IMG/VR virus record: IMGVR_UViG_3300035698_003810
Location: 1-64,000 of that record
DNA: 64,000 nucleotides
Reading direction: 5' to 3' (one strand)
DNA from: a virus
The translations under genes and the position numbers were made by a program. The notes under the pieces are model-generated. The model saw only the letters and a list, made by a program, of their open reading frames with translations. It was not told where the DNA came from and did no database searches. Each line of letters starts with the position of its first letter. The stretch's first letter is position 1. Shown piece after piece: positions 1-8,324 of the stretch.

Positions 1-1
1 A

Positions 2-61
2 GGTTTTGAAATTGATGATGAAATACAAGGTCATACATTAATGACATACAATGGAGAATAA
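2..61 (+). CDS. 3' end of an upstream gene (partial)
   Basis: Reading from base 2 gives an open frame of 19 codons ending in TAA at 59-61 (last residues HTLMTYNGE). The GGAG of the next gene's ribosome binding site (53-56) lies inside its last codons and the next start follows one base after the stop, which is typical of tightly packed phage operons. Too little is visible to assign a function. Confidence 0.55.
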   Translation, partial: GFEIDDEIQGHTLMTYNGE

Positions 62-62
62 G

Positions 63-470
63 ATGGAAAAATTATATGAAAACTTTTTAGATGAAATAAC
101 AACTTTCTTAGGAAAGGATTTGGATGACGCTAAAGATAGAATAAATGTAAAGCCAGTGGAGAAGCGTCAAGATAAAGAACGTGATGACATTGACGTTCAC
201 GATACAGGTTCTAATTACAATGATGGTAAGATGGGATTACCACCTGAATTTGTAAATAGACTTGTTCTTTATATTGATAATTTTTTCCCAAATGAAACTA
301 AGATTAGTAATAGTCTTGGTAATGAATTACGTAAAGTGATTGTTGTTAGTGATGGAAAAGAACTGGACAAAACAAAAAAGAAAGTTAGAGATATTGTGTA
401 TAAAGAGAAAATGAAAATGCTCGATAGAATTAATAAGAGATGTTGTGCTGTATTGACGGAGCCTAAATAA
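63..470 (+). CDS. Hypothetical protein, 135 aa
   Basis: I do not recognise this protein. An ATG at 51 is in frame, but GGAG at 53-56 sits six bases before the ATG at 63, so 63 is the likely start. The protein is charged and probably helical at the N-terminus (KLYENFLDEITTFLGKDLDD), has a DIDVHDTGSNYND stretch in the middle and a basic C-terminus with a CC pair. It lies just upstream of the head genes and is probably co-transcribed with them. Confidence 0.6.
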   Translation: MEKLYENFLDEITTFLGKDLDDAKDRINVKPVEKRQDKERDDIDVHDTGSNYNDGKMGLPPEFVNRLVLYIDNFFPNETKISNSLGNELRKVIVVSDGKELDKTKKKVRDIVYKEKMKMLDRINKRCCAVLTEPK

Positions 471-480
471 TGATGGTTTT

Positions 481-648
481 ATGAAAATTATAGTATGTGA
501 AAAATGTGGTGCTATTATAGCAAAGATAAATAAGGGTGAAGTAAGAAAAAATATAAAAGTGTATTGTGGTAATTGTGTTGATGCTATGATGCCTAAAGCA
601 GATTTACCACCGGGATTTGAAGAATTGTTTGGTGGATTTAAAAAATAA
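481..648 (+). CDS. Small zinc-ribbon protein, 55 aa
   Basis: An open frame from ATG 481 to TAA 646-648 encodes 55 residues with two CxxC knuckles, VCEKCG near residues 6-9 and YCGNC near 29-32, the spacing of a small zinc ribbon. The tail LPPGFEELFGGFKK is amphipathic and could be a docking segment. There is no strong ribosome binding site close to the ATG, and the gene follows the previous stop by ten bases, so translation may be coupled. Its stop is followed at once by the binding site of the next gene. The zinc-ribbon call is from the cysteine pattern only; a role in binding nucleic acid or protein is inference. Confidence 0.6.
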   Translation: MKIIVCEKCGAIIAKINKGEVRKNIKVYCGNCVDAMMPKADLPPGFEELFGGFKK

Positions 649-667
649 ATTTTGGAGTTTTGTAAAT

Positions 668-1090
668 ATGAGTAATCAAAGAGAAAATGTAGATAATATA
701 ATTTCTTATATATTAATTAAAAAACTTGTTACGCCGATTACTCGCACGAAAAGTTATCAACTTGGGTTAATAAATAATGCAGGAAGAGTGATAAAACAAC
801 CAGAAACAAATGCAGAAAGACATGCTTTGACTGTGTTGGATAGATTAATATTTAAACTGAAAAGATTACTTGGTAGTAAATTAATTAATCTAAATAGTTT
901 TTTATATCTCTCTACATTGTCAAATGATTTTTATAATAAAATTGTAGTAAAGGGAAGTATTGAATCACGAGCGGAAATTATTAGAATTAAAAATGATATT
1001 CAAAAACTTTCTGAGAAATACAACAGAGAAGATTTTCAAGGGGTGCTTCAAACACTCATGGTTGAAGATATACAAAATAAGAATGAGTAG
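668..1090 (+). CDS. Conserved hypothetical protein, 140 aa, upstream of portal
   Basis: The ATG at 668 is chosen because GGAG (654-657) precedes it by ten bases; an earlier in-frame TTG at 617 lies inside the preceding gene. The N-terminal third has a KKLVTPITRTKSYQLGLI motif, which I recall from small proteins in T4-like structural clusters, followed by a helical basic segment (RLIFKLKRLLG). No enzyme motif is visible. Its place before the portal gene suggests a head or packaging accessory role, but that is inference. Confidence 0.6.
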   Translation: MSNQRENVDNIISYILIKKLVTPITRTKSYQLGLINNAGRVIKQPETNAERHALTVLDRLIFKLKRLLGSKLINLNSFLYLSTLSNDFYNKIVVKGSIESRAEIIRIKNDIQKLSEKYNREDFQGVLQTLMVEDIQNKNE

Positions 1091-1106
1091 TGTTCACTGC
1101 TTTATG

Positions 1107-1129
1107 GTGAGTACGTAAAAATCACTCAC
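1107..1129 (+). other. Weak hairpin in the 1091-1165 gap
   Basis: GTGAGT (1107-1112) can pair with ACTCAC (1124-1129) across an 11-base loop. It is followed by an AT-rich stretch but not by a clean T-run, so it is a poor intrinsic terminator. It may be an mRNA processing or stability element, or chance. Confidence 0.25.
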
Positions 1130-1165
1130 TAATTTTATAATTTATAAAACTGAATGGAGAAGGTG

Positions 1166-1366
1166 ATGTCTTATAAAAATTATTTAGATGGTTTTGGTAA
1201 AGAAAAAAAGATTGAAACATTCAAAGAGAACATTGTTAATTCAAAAGAATTTGTAAATGCATTTTTGGATTTAACAACTGACACCGAAGATGCTGAAAGA
1301 AATTCCCTTTTCGAAAGTATAATGGAAAATATTGAGGATGTTTGTAAAGACAATCTTAAAAAATAG
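1166..1366 (+). CDS. Small hypothetical protein, 66 aa
   Basis: An ATG at 1154 is in frame, but the GGAG that would drive translation (1156-1159) overlaps it and is six bases before the ATG at 1166, so 1166 is preferred (MSYKNYLDGFGKEKK). The product is a charged, predicted-helical polypeptide with an acidic C-terminal half. No known domain is seen. It is eight bases upstream of the next coiled-coil gene and likely belongs to the head operon. Confidence 0.55.
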   Translation: MSYKNYLDGFGKEKKIETFKENIVNSKEFVNAFLDLTTDTEDAERNSLFESIMENIEDVCKDNLKK

Positions 1367-1374
1367 GAGTTATC

Positions 1375-1692
1375 ATGGCTGATATAGAACAAATGGAAAT
1401 GAAAGTTACAAATCTCAAATTAAAAAGAGATGGTATACAAGAAAAAATAGATAAGCATCAAACAGCAATTACAAAGTTGACTGATGATAAAAAGAAAATT
1501 CAAGATAATATTGACAACATCACTGGTGTTCAGGAAGAAGCTGATGCAGCTATTACTACTTCAACTGCTGGTAATATTTCTGTACCGGGTGGTAGTGGTA
1601 ATTATTCACCAAAGATGAGTATGGTGTCAAGAAAGAAAAAGAAAAAGAATAAAAATGAAGCAATTGATTATTTGGATTCATTACTTAGTTAA
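1375..1692 (+). CDS. Coiled-coil protein, 105 aa, with basic tail
   Basis: Residues 1-50 form a strong heptad-type helix (MADIEQMEMKVTNLKLKRD and onward), followed by a Gly/Ser/Thr-rich linker around 55-78 and a Lys-rich patch (RKKKKKNKNE) before a short helical end. Directly upstream of the portal gene with a 13-base gap. Size and position are reminiscent of prohead core components in T4-like phages, but I cannot show homology; the name is descriptive. Confidence 0.6.
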   Translation: MADIEQMEMKVTNLKLKRDGIQEKIDKHQTAITKLTDDKKKIQDNIDNITGVQEEADAAITTSTAGNISVPGGSGNYSPKMSMVSRKKKKKNKNEAIDYLDSLLS

Positions 1693-1705
1693 TTAGGAGA
1701 TTATA

Positions 1706-3595
1706 ATGGGACTCGGAGATTTTTTTGATTTAAATAAATATGGAAAATACTTTAAGGTTGGTCGTATGTCTGAAGACCTTAAAGATAGAGAAGCAACAGA
1801 AAACAGTCAGGGTTTTTCTCAAGAGCAATTTGACTTGGGGATGACAACACCAACTGGTTCTAATTATAATTCCGGTGGTTATGCTCATGGTATGACTTCT
1901 ATCAATATACAATTTGACCAGTACTTTGGAAATAAGGCTCAGAGAATTTCTACATATCGTGAAATGGCAAGATATCCAGAAATTACAGATGCTCTTGATA
2001 ATATTTGTGATGCAGCTATGGCTGAATCATCAAAGGGTGTTATGCTTGAACTTGATATTAAAGAAGAATTACCATCTCATATTGAAGAGGAAGTTAAAAA
2101 ACAATGGCTATATTTGTTAGATGAAGTTTATAATTTTGATAATGTAGCATGGGATTTATTTAGAAAGTGGTTAGTTGATGGTGAATTATATATCGAACTG
2201 ATTCTTAATAATGAAGGTGATGATATTATTGGTTTCAAAATTTTACCTGCACATACTATGGTTCCTGTTTACGAAGAGAATAATATTGTTGGTTTTGTAC
2301 AATCAGTTAAGCCAATTAATATTGATGCGGGACAAAGTTATGGAGCACCAAATGGTACGGGAGAAGATAAAAATATTTATTTCGATAAAGACCAAATCAT
2401 TTATATCAATTATGGTGACATTGGTAGAAATAGATATGATGTGAAAGGATTCCTTGATGCATCAATCAGAACATATAATCAACTTAAGAATCTTGAAGAT
2501 GCTGTTGTTATTTACAGATTGGTAAGAGCACCTGAAAGAAGAGTTTGGAATATTAATGTTGGTAGAATGCCTAAGACACGTGCAGATGAATACATGCGTG
2601 GTGTTATGCAACGATATAGAAAAAGAATTAAATATGATACACGTACAGGTGCAATGGATAGTGCCGGGAACATTCAAGCAATGGTTGAAGATTTCTGGTT
2701 TCCAAAGAATGCAGACGGTGAAGGTACGACGGTAGATACTTTGGGTGCCGGACAAAATCTTGGTGAAATGCAAGACGTTGAATATTTCTTGAAGAAACTT
2801 TACAAAACATTAAAACTCCCTTCTTCTCGTTGGGGCGATGTTGGTGGAGATGGTGGAGCCAATATGTTTAGTAGTGGTAAAACTGGAGAAATTACAAGAG
2901 AAGAAATACAATTCTCAAATTTCATAAGCAGATTACAAAAGAAATTCAAACCGATGCTTCTTGATGCATTTATTACTTTATTGAGACTTAGAGGGATTGT
3001 TGACAAAAGATATATTGATTATTCATTGTATAATGTGATTTTCACTGAACAAAATGAATACAAAGAATATAAAGATTTGGAATTGTTGGAAAGTCGATTT
3101 GTTTTGCTTGGTTCAATTGAAGCATATATTTACAAACCAGAAGAAAATGAAAATGGGTATTTCTCTCAAGAATTTGTATTACGTAATTGGTTTATGATGA
3201 CTGATGATGAGTATAACAAAAATAAAGATATGTTGGAAAGTGAAAAGAAGATAGCTGACCAAAAACGTGAACAAGCTGGATTTGGTGGAGAAGCTGGAGA
3301 TGAAGAATTTGGTGGTGATGAAAGTGGTGGAGATTCTGGATTTGGTGGAGGCGGTGGCGGTGGTGTCGTTGGTACTGATGATTTTGGTGATGGGAGTGGT
3401 GGTGATGAAGATGCAGGAGAATCCACAGGTGGAGAATTTCAAGCTGGTGGTGGGGCAACTCCCGCAAGTGAATTCAATGTCGGTGCTGAAGAAAGTTTTA
3501 AAATGAAAAATAATAAAGATAATAAAATTCTTAATGAATTCATTGAGATGGATAAGCGAATTATCAATAAGAAAAAGAAAGGTGGAGGTGAATAA
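1706..3595 (+). CDS. 20: Portal vertex protein (T4 gp20-like), 629 aa
   Basis: The portal dodecamer sits at one vertex of the prohead, nucleates head assembly and is the DNA channel. Hallmarks of the T4 gp20 family are clear: YREMARYPEITDALDNICD near residue 90, RAPERRVWNINVGRMP near 275-290, EDFWFPKNADGEGTTVDTL around 330-350 and YKTLKLPSSRW near 370. T4 gp20 is about 524 residues; the excess here is a C-terminal Gly/Asp/Glu-rich tail (roughly 523-595) followed by a basic helical end. It is preceded by AGGAG and followed two bases later by a small gene, as expected for the 20-21-22-23 head cassette. Confidence 0.96.
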   Translation: MGLGDFFDLNKYGKYFKVGRMSEDLKDREATENSQGFSQEQFDLGMTTPTGSNYNSGGYAHGMTSINIQFDQYFGNKAQRISTYREMARYPEITDALDNICDAAMAESSKGVMLELDIKEELPSHIEEEVKKQWLYLLDEVYNFDNVAWDLFRKWLVDGELYIELILNNEGDDIIGFKILPAHTMVPVYEENNIVGFVQSVKPINIDAGQSYGAPNGTGEDKNIYFDKDQIIYINYGDIGRNRYDVKGFLDASIRTYNQLKNLEDAVVIYRLVRAPERRVWNINVGRMPKTRADEYMRGVMQRYRKRIKYDTRTGAMDSAGNIQAMVEDFWFPKNADGEGTTVDTLGAGQNLGEMQDVEYFLKKLYKTLKLPSSRWGDVGGDGGANMFSSGKTGEITREEIQFSNFISRLQKKFKPMLLDAFITLLRLRGIVDKRYIDYSLYNVIFTEQNEYKEYKDLELLESRFVLLGSIEAYIYKPEENENGYFSQEFVLRNWFMMTDDEYNKNKDMLESEKKIADQKREQAGFGGEAGDEEFGGDESGGDSGFGGGGGGGVVGTDDFGDGSGGDEDAGESTGGEFQAGGGATPASEFNVGAEESFKMKNNKDNKILNEFIEMDKRIINKKKKGGGE

Positions 3596-3597
3596 AT

Positions 3598-3789
3598 ATG
3601 GCAGTGTCAGCAACATTAGAAGGTGAATTAGTAACTATTGTAGAAATACAAGGTGAAGGTAGTAGTGTTATTGTCTCATATGTAAATAGTTCAAGTGAAC
3701 TCAGAGTTAAGAAACTTGGATGGCCTATGGGTGGTAATAACACAAACGATAAGTCATTGTATATTGCATCGGCTGCGACAGTAGTATAA
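3598..3789 (+). CDS. Small hypothetical protein, 63 aa, between portal and core genes
   Basis: Starts two bases after the portal stop with GGAGG within the portal's 3' end. The sequence alternates hydrophobic and polar residues (LVTIVEIQGEGSSVIVSYV), suggesting a small beta-barrel or SH3-like fold. T4 has small core genes (67 and 68) at this position, but those are charged helical proteins, so I do not equate them. Confidence 0.55.
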   Translation: MAVSATLEGELVTIVEIQGEGSSVIVSYVNSSSELRVKKLGWPMGGNNTNDKSLYIASAATVV

Positions 3790-3818
3790 GTCAATTTACA
3801 TATACTAATAAGAAATTG

Positions 3819-3826
3819 TATAAATA
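3819..3826 (+). promoter_or_regulatory. T4-type late promoter element TATAAATA
   Basis: Exact TATAAATA in the 72-base gap, 35 bases before the next start codon. T4 late promoters consist of this single -10 element, read by RNA polymerase carrying the phage late sigma factor. The assignment rests on the match and on the recurrence of the same octamer in the other large gaps of this window. Confidence 0.7.
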
Positions 3827-3861
3827 ATAATATAAGGAATGAATTTATTAAGGAGGAATAT

Positions 3862-4050
3862 ATGAAATCAGTTATTAAAACGGTTTTAGATGGTGATTGG
3901 TCTGAGTTGAAACAGCACATCGAAGGCAAGGCTGCGACAATGATTAAAGCTAAAGTTGACGAAAAGAAAATTGATGTACTATCTAATCTGAATGGAATTG
4001 CAAGAGAACAAATGGAAGAAGTTTTAGCTATTACATCTGAAGAAAAATAA
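3862..4050 (+). CDS. Small helical protein, possible prohead core component, 62 aa
   Basis: Begins MKSVIKTVLDGDWSELKQHI, is all-helical and charged, and has GGAGG seven bases upstream of the ATG. It has its own late promoter element and lies directly before the prohead protease gene, the place where T4-like phages keep small prohead core proteins. Size and charge fit that role, but this is positional inference. Confidence 0.55.
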   Translation: MKSVIKTVLDGDWSELKQHIEGKAATMIKAKVDEKKIDVLSNLNGIAREQMEEVLAITSEEK

Positions 4051-4062
4051 TGGAGGTTGCTA

Positions 4063-4740
4063 ATGAAACTACTGTGTGAATTTATCGACTTTAGTAACAT
4101 TGATTTAATAAAAGAGGATGTTGAGGTTGACGGAGAGAAAAAGAAACAATATTTTCTCAAAGGGCCATTTCTGGAATCTGGTACATTAAATAGGAACGGA
4201 CGCAAATACATGCACGAGACATTACTGCGTGAAGTGAAAAAGTTCCACGATGTCAAGATTAAACATAATCGCTCTTTAGGTGAACTTGACCATCCACCTG
4301 ACCCAACAGTTAATTTGGATAGGGTTTCTCATCTCATTACCTCTTTGGAAATGAAGGAAAATATTGGCTATGGTGTGGCAAGACTTATAGATACACCTAA
4401 AGGTCGTATTGCAAAAACTTTGATTGACGAAGGTGTAGTTGTCGGAATGTCAACACGTGGTGTTGGTTCACTTGATGGTGAATTCGTAAAGGATGATTAT
4501 AATTTAATTACAATCGATATTGTTGCTGACCCATCAGCACCATCTGCATTCGTAGAGGGTATACTCGAAAATAGAGAATTTATTATTGGTAAAGATGGGA
4601 AAATAGTTGAACAGGCTGTAAAAATGTTACAAAAAAAGGTCGAAGAAAAATATAATAAGTATACACGTAAGGATATGTCTTCACACACTTTACAATACTT
4701 AACTGAATTTCTTATTGACTTAGAAAAAAATATAATTTAA
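4063..4740 (+). CDS. 21: Prohead core protease (T4 gp21-like), 225 aa
   Basis: This serine protease processes scaffold and capsid precursors during head maturation. The start is ATG 4063, six bases after GGAGG (4052-4056), rather than the in-frame TTG at 4057. Family motifs are present: FLKGPFLESGTLNRNGR (31-47), GELDHP with the likely catalytic His77, VVVGMSTRGVGSL with the likely nucleophile Ser130, and the downstream TIDIVADPSAPSAFV block carrying conserved Asp residues. The length is close to T4 gp21. It sits between core genes and scaffold as in T4. Substrate preference in this family is cleavage after [LI]-x-E type sites. Confidence 0.93.
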   Translation: MKLLCEFIDFSNIDLIKEDVEVDGEKKKQYFLKGPFLESGTLNRNGRKYMHETLLREVKKFHDVKIKHNRSLGELDHPPDPTVNLDRVSHLITSLEMKENIGYGVARLIDTPKGRIAKTLIDEGVVVGMSTRGVGSLDGEFVKDDYNLITIDIVADPSAPSAFVEGILENREFIIGKDGKIVEQAVKMLQKKVEEKYNKYTRKDMSSHTLQYLTEFLIDLEKNII

Positions 4741-4768
4741 AAAAAATATGAATTTTAAATATATAAAT

Positions 4769-4776
4769 TATAAATA
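4769..4776 (+). promoter_or_regulatory. T4-type late promoter element TATAAATA
   Basis: Exact TATAAATA 33 bases before the scaffold start codon, with a near copy (TATAAATT) seven bases upstream at 4762. It gives the scaffold gene its own late promoter. Confidence 0.7.
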
Positions 4777-4809
4777 CTTATGTGAATAATTATTAGGAGG
4801 AAATTTAAT

Positions 4810-5667
4810 ATGTCAAAAAAGATTACTCAAAAGATTAGAGAGCTTCTAACTCCTGAAGACTTAAAGGTTTTTGAGGGTGCAATAGAGCAAATGATTAGTG
4901 GCCGTGTTACATCAAAGGTTAACGAACAAGTTGCTCTTAGAGAAGATGCGATGAAAAAAGAGTATTCTACTCTTTCAGAAGAATTTTGCAATAAAGAAGT
5001 TGGAAAACGTCTGGAAGAAGAGAAAGCTAAACTGGTTGAAACTTATGATGGTAAACTTGTTAATTTGGAAACTAAGATTGTTTCAAGGTTGGATTCATTC
5101 CTTGAAAGTACAATCAACGAACAGATTTCAGATTCAATGCTTGAAAAAGTTGCAATTAACGAAACTTTACTTCCACTTGTAAATACTCTTAAGGAAGCGT
5201 TTGCTAAACATCACGTAGAACTTGATTCAACTGGTGAAAAAGCAATCAAAGAACTTAAAGAAGATAAAGACAAGAAAGAAACAGAATTAACAGAATCAAT
5301 TGCTAAGAATATGCAATATGAAGAAAGATTGGAAAAAGCTGGCGTATTTCTTTTGATATCTGAAAAATCAAATGGTCTTACTAAAACTGAAAAAGAATAT
5401 GTCATTAAAACATTTAAAGACAGAAAATTCAAAGAAGTGGATGGAAAGATTGATGACTATATTAAGGTTATTAAAGAAGGTGTTAAAAAAGGCACAAAGA
5501 AAAAGAAACTTATTAAAGAATCAGACACAAAGAAAAAAACTGTTGATAAAGTGATTACAGAAGATGAAGGTCTTGACGCACCTAAAAAGACGGTTGTTAA
5601 CGACGAAGAAATTAATGAGAACAATGAGTTATCAATGAGTGAGATAGCTAATTCATATATTTTCTAA
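4810..5667 (+). CDS. 22: Prohead core scaffold protein (T4 gp22-like), 285 aa
   Basis: The scaffold fills the immature head and is degraded by the gp21 protease. The protein is highly charged and almost wholly helical, with long coiled-coil segments around 40-170. The segment GVFLLISEKSNGLTKTEKEY near 180-200 resembles the conserved part of gp22-type scaffolds, and the C-terminus is Lys/Glu-rich. It lies between protease and capsid genes, as in T4, with AGGAGG upstream and its own late promoter. T4 gp22 is about 269 residues, similar in size. Confidence 0.85.
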   Translation: MSKKITQKIRELLTPEDLKVFEGAIEQMISGRVTSKVNEQVALREDAMKKEYSTLSEEFCNKEVGKRLEEEKAKLVETYDGKLVNLETKIVSRLDSFLESTINEQISDSMLEKVAINETLLPLVNTLKEAFAKHHVELDSTGEKAIKELKEDKDKKETELTESIAKNMQYEERLEKAGVFLLISEKSNGLTKTEKEYVIKTFKDRKFKEVDGKIDDYIKVIKEGVKKGTKKKKLIKESDTKKKTVDKVITEDEGLDAPKKTVVNDEEINENNELSMSEIANSYIF

Positions 5668-5674
5668 GAAAATA

Positions 5675-5682
5675 TATAAATA
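5675..5682 (+). promoter_or_regulatory. T4-type late promoter element TATAAATA
   Basis: Exact octamer in the 74-base gap before the major capsid gene, followed by CTATTAACG. The ATG lies 59 bases downstream with an AGGAGG site. This is an expected position for a strong late promoter. Confidence 0.72.
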
Positions 5683-5741
5683 CTATTAACGAATACAAAA
5701 GATAAGAAAAAATTTTTAATTATATAGGAGGATATTTAATT

Positions 5742-7052
5742 ATGTCTAAAAGAGAACTTATAAAAAAATGGTCTGACGTAACTGGCCCAATGAGCATTAA
5801 GAACATTGCTGACCCATATGTTAGAGAAAATTTAGCACAGCTTCTTGAGAACCAAGAATCTAAAGATATGAACGGTCGTGAGTTGTTTACTGAAGCATCA
5901 GACGGTACTGTTAACACAACTAACCTTGATGCATCAAACGCAAACTGGAGATTCCGTCCGGTAGCTCTTGCTCTTATGAGAAGAACTTTCCCTGACCTTT
6001 TCGCTAATAAAACAGTTGGTGTTCAAGCTATGAATACTCCGGTTGGTTTGTCTTATGCGTTAAGATTTACTTACAACAAAGCTGGTACAGGTGAAGAAGC
6101 TGCTTGGGATGGCCCTGATTATTACGGTGCTTACACAGGTGCAACAGGTACATCTGCTGCATTAGCACAAATTTTTGGTGCAGGTGCATTGTCAGCACAG
6201 AATGCTGGTATTTATGATTCATCTGGTATTGGTCTTGCAACAAGTGCTGGTGAAGCTCTTCAGATTTTTGAAGGCTGTCTTGGCCCATGTTCAGCAGAAC
6301 CAGAATGGAGACAATTAGGTCTTAGAATTGACAGAACAGCTATTGAAGCTGAAACAAGAAAAGTTGCAACATCATTCTCTCTTGAAGCAGCACAAGACAT
6401 CAAAGCGATGCATGGTGTTGAAATTGAAAGAGAAATGGTTAATGTTCTTCAGTATGAAATTACTGCTGAACTTGACAGACAATTACTTTACAGAATGAAA
6501 ATTGCTTCTGTTAACGTAGCTAACGGTGGTGCATCTATCACATCTATCAACTGTGCAACAGGTGGAGATATTGATGGTAGATGGTCTGGTGAAAAATACA
6601 TGAATATCGTTGCTTCAATTATTCACCAAGCAAATGTTATTGCTATCTCAACAAGACGTGGGCCGGGTAACTTTGTTATCGTATCTCCTGCGATTGCATC
6701 TTGCTTACAAGCAGCGGGACACCAATTCGTACAGTACGATTCAAAAGTAAACCCAACTACAGTTATGGCAGCAATCGGTAGACTTAACGGTTCTATCGAA
6801 GTATATAGAGACCAATACGCAAGAGCAGATTATGCACTTGTTGGATATAAAGGCCCAGGTATCTCAGATTCTGGTATTATCTTTAGTCCATATATCATGG
6901 GTCTTCAAAACAGAGCTATTAGTCCTGATGACTTCTCACCAAGAATTGGCGTAATGTCAAGATATGCTATCACAGATAGTTTACTTGGTAGTGGTAGATA
7001 TTACAGACTTCTTAGTTTCTATAATGTAAATCAAATCATAGCTGGTGCGTAA
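5742..7052 (+). CDS. 23: Major capsid protein (T4 gp23-like), 436 aa
   Basis: HK97-fold capsid subunit of the T4 family. Recognisable blocks include the N-terminal delta-type region (DPYVRENLAQLLENQE, residues 24-39), RRTFPDLFANKTVGVQAM near 80-100, FSLEAAQDIKAMHGVEIERE near 205-225, NFVIVSPAIASCLQAAG near 308-324 and the C-terminal PRIGVMSRYAITDSLL. A plausible prohead-protease site is FTE/A at Glu51-Ala52, which would remove the N-terminal peptide as in T4 gp23. The protein is shorter than T4 gp23 (about 521). It is followed by an intrinsic terminator, so the capsid mRNA likely ends there. No vertex-protein (gp24) paralogue follows. Confidence 0.96.
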   Translation: MSKRELIKKWSDVTGPMSIKNIADPYVRENLAQLLENQESKDMNGRELFTEASDGTVNTTNLDASNANWRFRPVALALMRRTFPDLFANKTVGVQAMNTPVGLSYALRFTYNKAGTGEEAAWDGPDYYGAYTGATGTSAALAQIFGAGALSAQNAGIYDSSGIGLATSAGEALQIFEGCLGPCSAEPEWRQLGLRIDRTAIEAETRKVATSFSLEAAQDIKAMHGVEIEREMVNVLQYEITAELDRQLLYRMKIASVNVANGGASITSINCATGGDIDGRWSGEKYMNIVASIIHQANVIAISTRRGPGNFVIVSPAIASCLQAAGHQFVQYDSKVNPTTVMAAIGRLNGSIEVYRDQYARADYALVGYKGPGISDSGIIFSPYIMGLQNRAISPDDFSPRIGVMSRYAITDSLLGSGRYYRLLSFYNVNQIIAGA

Positions 7053-7091
7053 GCATAAGTTAGATTGAAAATAGCATTACAGTCGAAATAG

Positions 7092-7130
7092 AAAGGGTGG
7101 GTGAAAAATAATTCATCCACCCTTTTTTTT
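7092..7130 (+). terminator. Rho-independent terminator after the capsid gene
   Basis: GGGTGGGTGAA (7095-7105) pairs with TTCATCCACCC (7112-7122), 11 pairs with one G-U wobble, around a short AAATAA loop, and is followed by eight T residues (7123-7130). The upstream AAA extends the stem. This is a textbook intrinsic terminator 40 bases after the capsid stop codon. Confidence 0.92.
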
Positions 7131-7136
7131 GTTATG

Positions 7137-7144
7137 TATAAATA
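7137..7144 (+). promoter_or_regulatory. T4-type late promoter element TATAAATA
   Basis: Exact octamer just seven bases after the T-run of the capsid terminator, 51 bases before the next ATG. Transcription stops at the terminator and restarts here for the neck/terminase operon. Confidence 0.7.
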
Positions 7145-7195
7145 CAATAGAAGAGTGGTTTAATGAAATTATGAATTTTTTGTTTGGAGGTTTTT

Positions 7196-7546
7196 ATGTT
7201 AGTTGCAAATATTATTGGGTATGATTTTTCATTTAATTACAAAGGTAGTGCTGGAGAAGGTGTTATTAAAATTCCCTTTGATGGTAGACCTTATAAAGTG
7301 CCAGATGATATACCTACATTTAAAGAGTTAAAAAAAGTTGAAGTTGTTGATAAATTGGAAACTATTAAAAAAGAAGAACCAGAAATAAAAGACTATATCG
7401 AAAAGTCAATGTATGCAGATGATGTTAATAATTTTCCAAAAATGCAGATTGAAAAAGAAACTATTGTTGAAAAGAAAAAACCATTGGCTGGTGTAAAAAT
7501 TAAAAAGAAAAAGAAAGCACAGATTCTTAAAAAGTCAATCAAATAA
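7196..7546 (+). CDS. Hypothetical protein, 116 aa, with Lys-rich tail
   Basis: ATG 7196 follows GGAGG (7186-7190) by five bases; an in-frame TTG at 7184 is ignored. The N-terminal 45 residues look like a small beta domain (IGYDFSFNYKGSAGEGVIKI), then a helical charged region, then a basic tail (KIKKKKKAQILKK). I do not recognise it. First gene of the neck/terminase transcription unit. Confidence 0.6.
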   Translation: MLVANIIGYDFSFNYKGSAGEGVIKIPFDGRPYKVPDDIPTFKELKKVEVVDKLETIKKEEPEIKDYIEKSMYADDVNNFPKMQIEKETIVEKKKPLAGVKIKKKKKAQILKKSIK

Positions 7547-7557
7547 GGTAAATAACA

Positions 7558-8322
7558 ATGGCAAAGATAACATCATTAGCGGGATTGAAAAGTTATATAA
7601 TGCATATGCTTGGGTTTCCAGTGATGCAAGTGGAATTAGATGCCACTGAAGATGGACAAATGGATATGATTATAGAGACTACAATTCAGGATTTTCAGGA
7701 ATTGAATTCTTCTGAAGGTAATTATTTACATTATACAAGTATCCTTGTTTCTGCTGGTGTTTCAGAGTATAATTTATCGGGTCATAATATAGAAGCAGTT
7801 TACGATATGGATTTGGCTATGGATTTATACGGTATTAATGTATTATTCAGTCCTGAACATATCTTGCTTTATGACCAATGGGTAAATAAAGGTAACTATC
7901 CGGGAGGGCCGGGTTCTCGTTCGACAAGTAATACAGGATTGGTGTTGGCAGAATATCAAATTGCTATGCAGTATATCGAACAGGTTAAAGTTATGTTTGG
8001 TAAACAGTATACGGCAAAGTGGCACAAAGAGAGGGAAGTATTACAAATAACCCCTCCACCACAACAATGTGGAATTGGAATGGTTGCGCTATATAAAAGA
8101 ACAGAAGCAATATATCTTTACAATAATAGATTAGTAAAGAAATTGGCAATTGCACGTTGTAAAGAATTGTTAGGTAGACATATCAGAAAGTATGCTGCAA
8201 CATTACCTGATGGGATTACTATTCAGGGTGATGGGTTAATTTCTGAAGGTCGAGAAGATGAAGAAAAGTGGTACAACAGAATGTATGAAGAATCACAACC
8301 ACCAGATTTTTTCGTGGGGTAA
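7558..8322 (+). CDS. 13: Neck / head-completion protein (T4 gp13-like), 254 aa
   Basis: gp13-type proteins bind the portal after packaging and form the neck that accepts the tail. Features of the family are the N-terminal helical segment with LKSYIMHMLGFPVMQVELD, a central beta region, RTEAIYLYNNRLVKKLAIARC near 180-200, and the C-terminal GRHIRKYAATLPDGITIQGD followed by a PPDFFVG end. T4 gp13 is about 309 residues, so this is a somewhat shorter member. The neighbouring sheath-terminator and terminase genes support a neck role. No separate gp14 homologue was recognised. Confidence 0.82.
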   Translation: MAKITSLAGLKSYIMHMLGFPVMQVELDATEDGQMDMIIETTIQDFQELNSSEGNYLHYTSILVSAGVSEYNLSGHNIEAVYDMDLAMDLYGINVLFSPEHILLYDQWVNKGNYPGGPGSRSTSNTGLVLAEYQIAMQYIEQVKVMFGKQYTAKWHKEREVLQITPPPQQCGIGMVALYKRTEAIYLYNNRLVKKLAIARCKELLGRHIRKYAATLPDGITIQGDGLISEGREDEEKWYNRMYEESQPPDFFVG

Positions 8323-8324
8323 AT

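Noticed and set aside
1154-1165. Upstream ATG as the start of the 66-residue gene (similarly 51, 4057, 7184, 9024, 49927 and 59676 for other genes)
   Set aside because: In each case the GGAG-type site overlaps or follows the upstream codon and is well spaced for the later start.
3166-3616. Long minus-strand open frames opposite the portal C-terminus
   Set aside because: They mirror the Gly/Asp-rich repeat of the portal tail (Pro/His/Ser-rich in reverse), have no ribosome binding site, and lie opposite a gene with clear homology.
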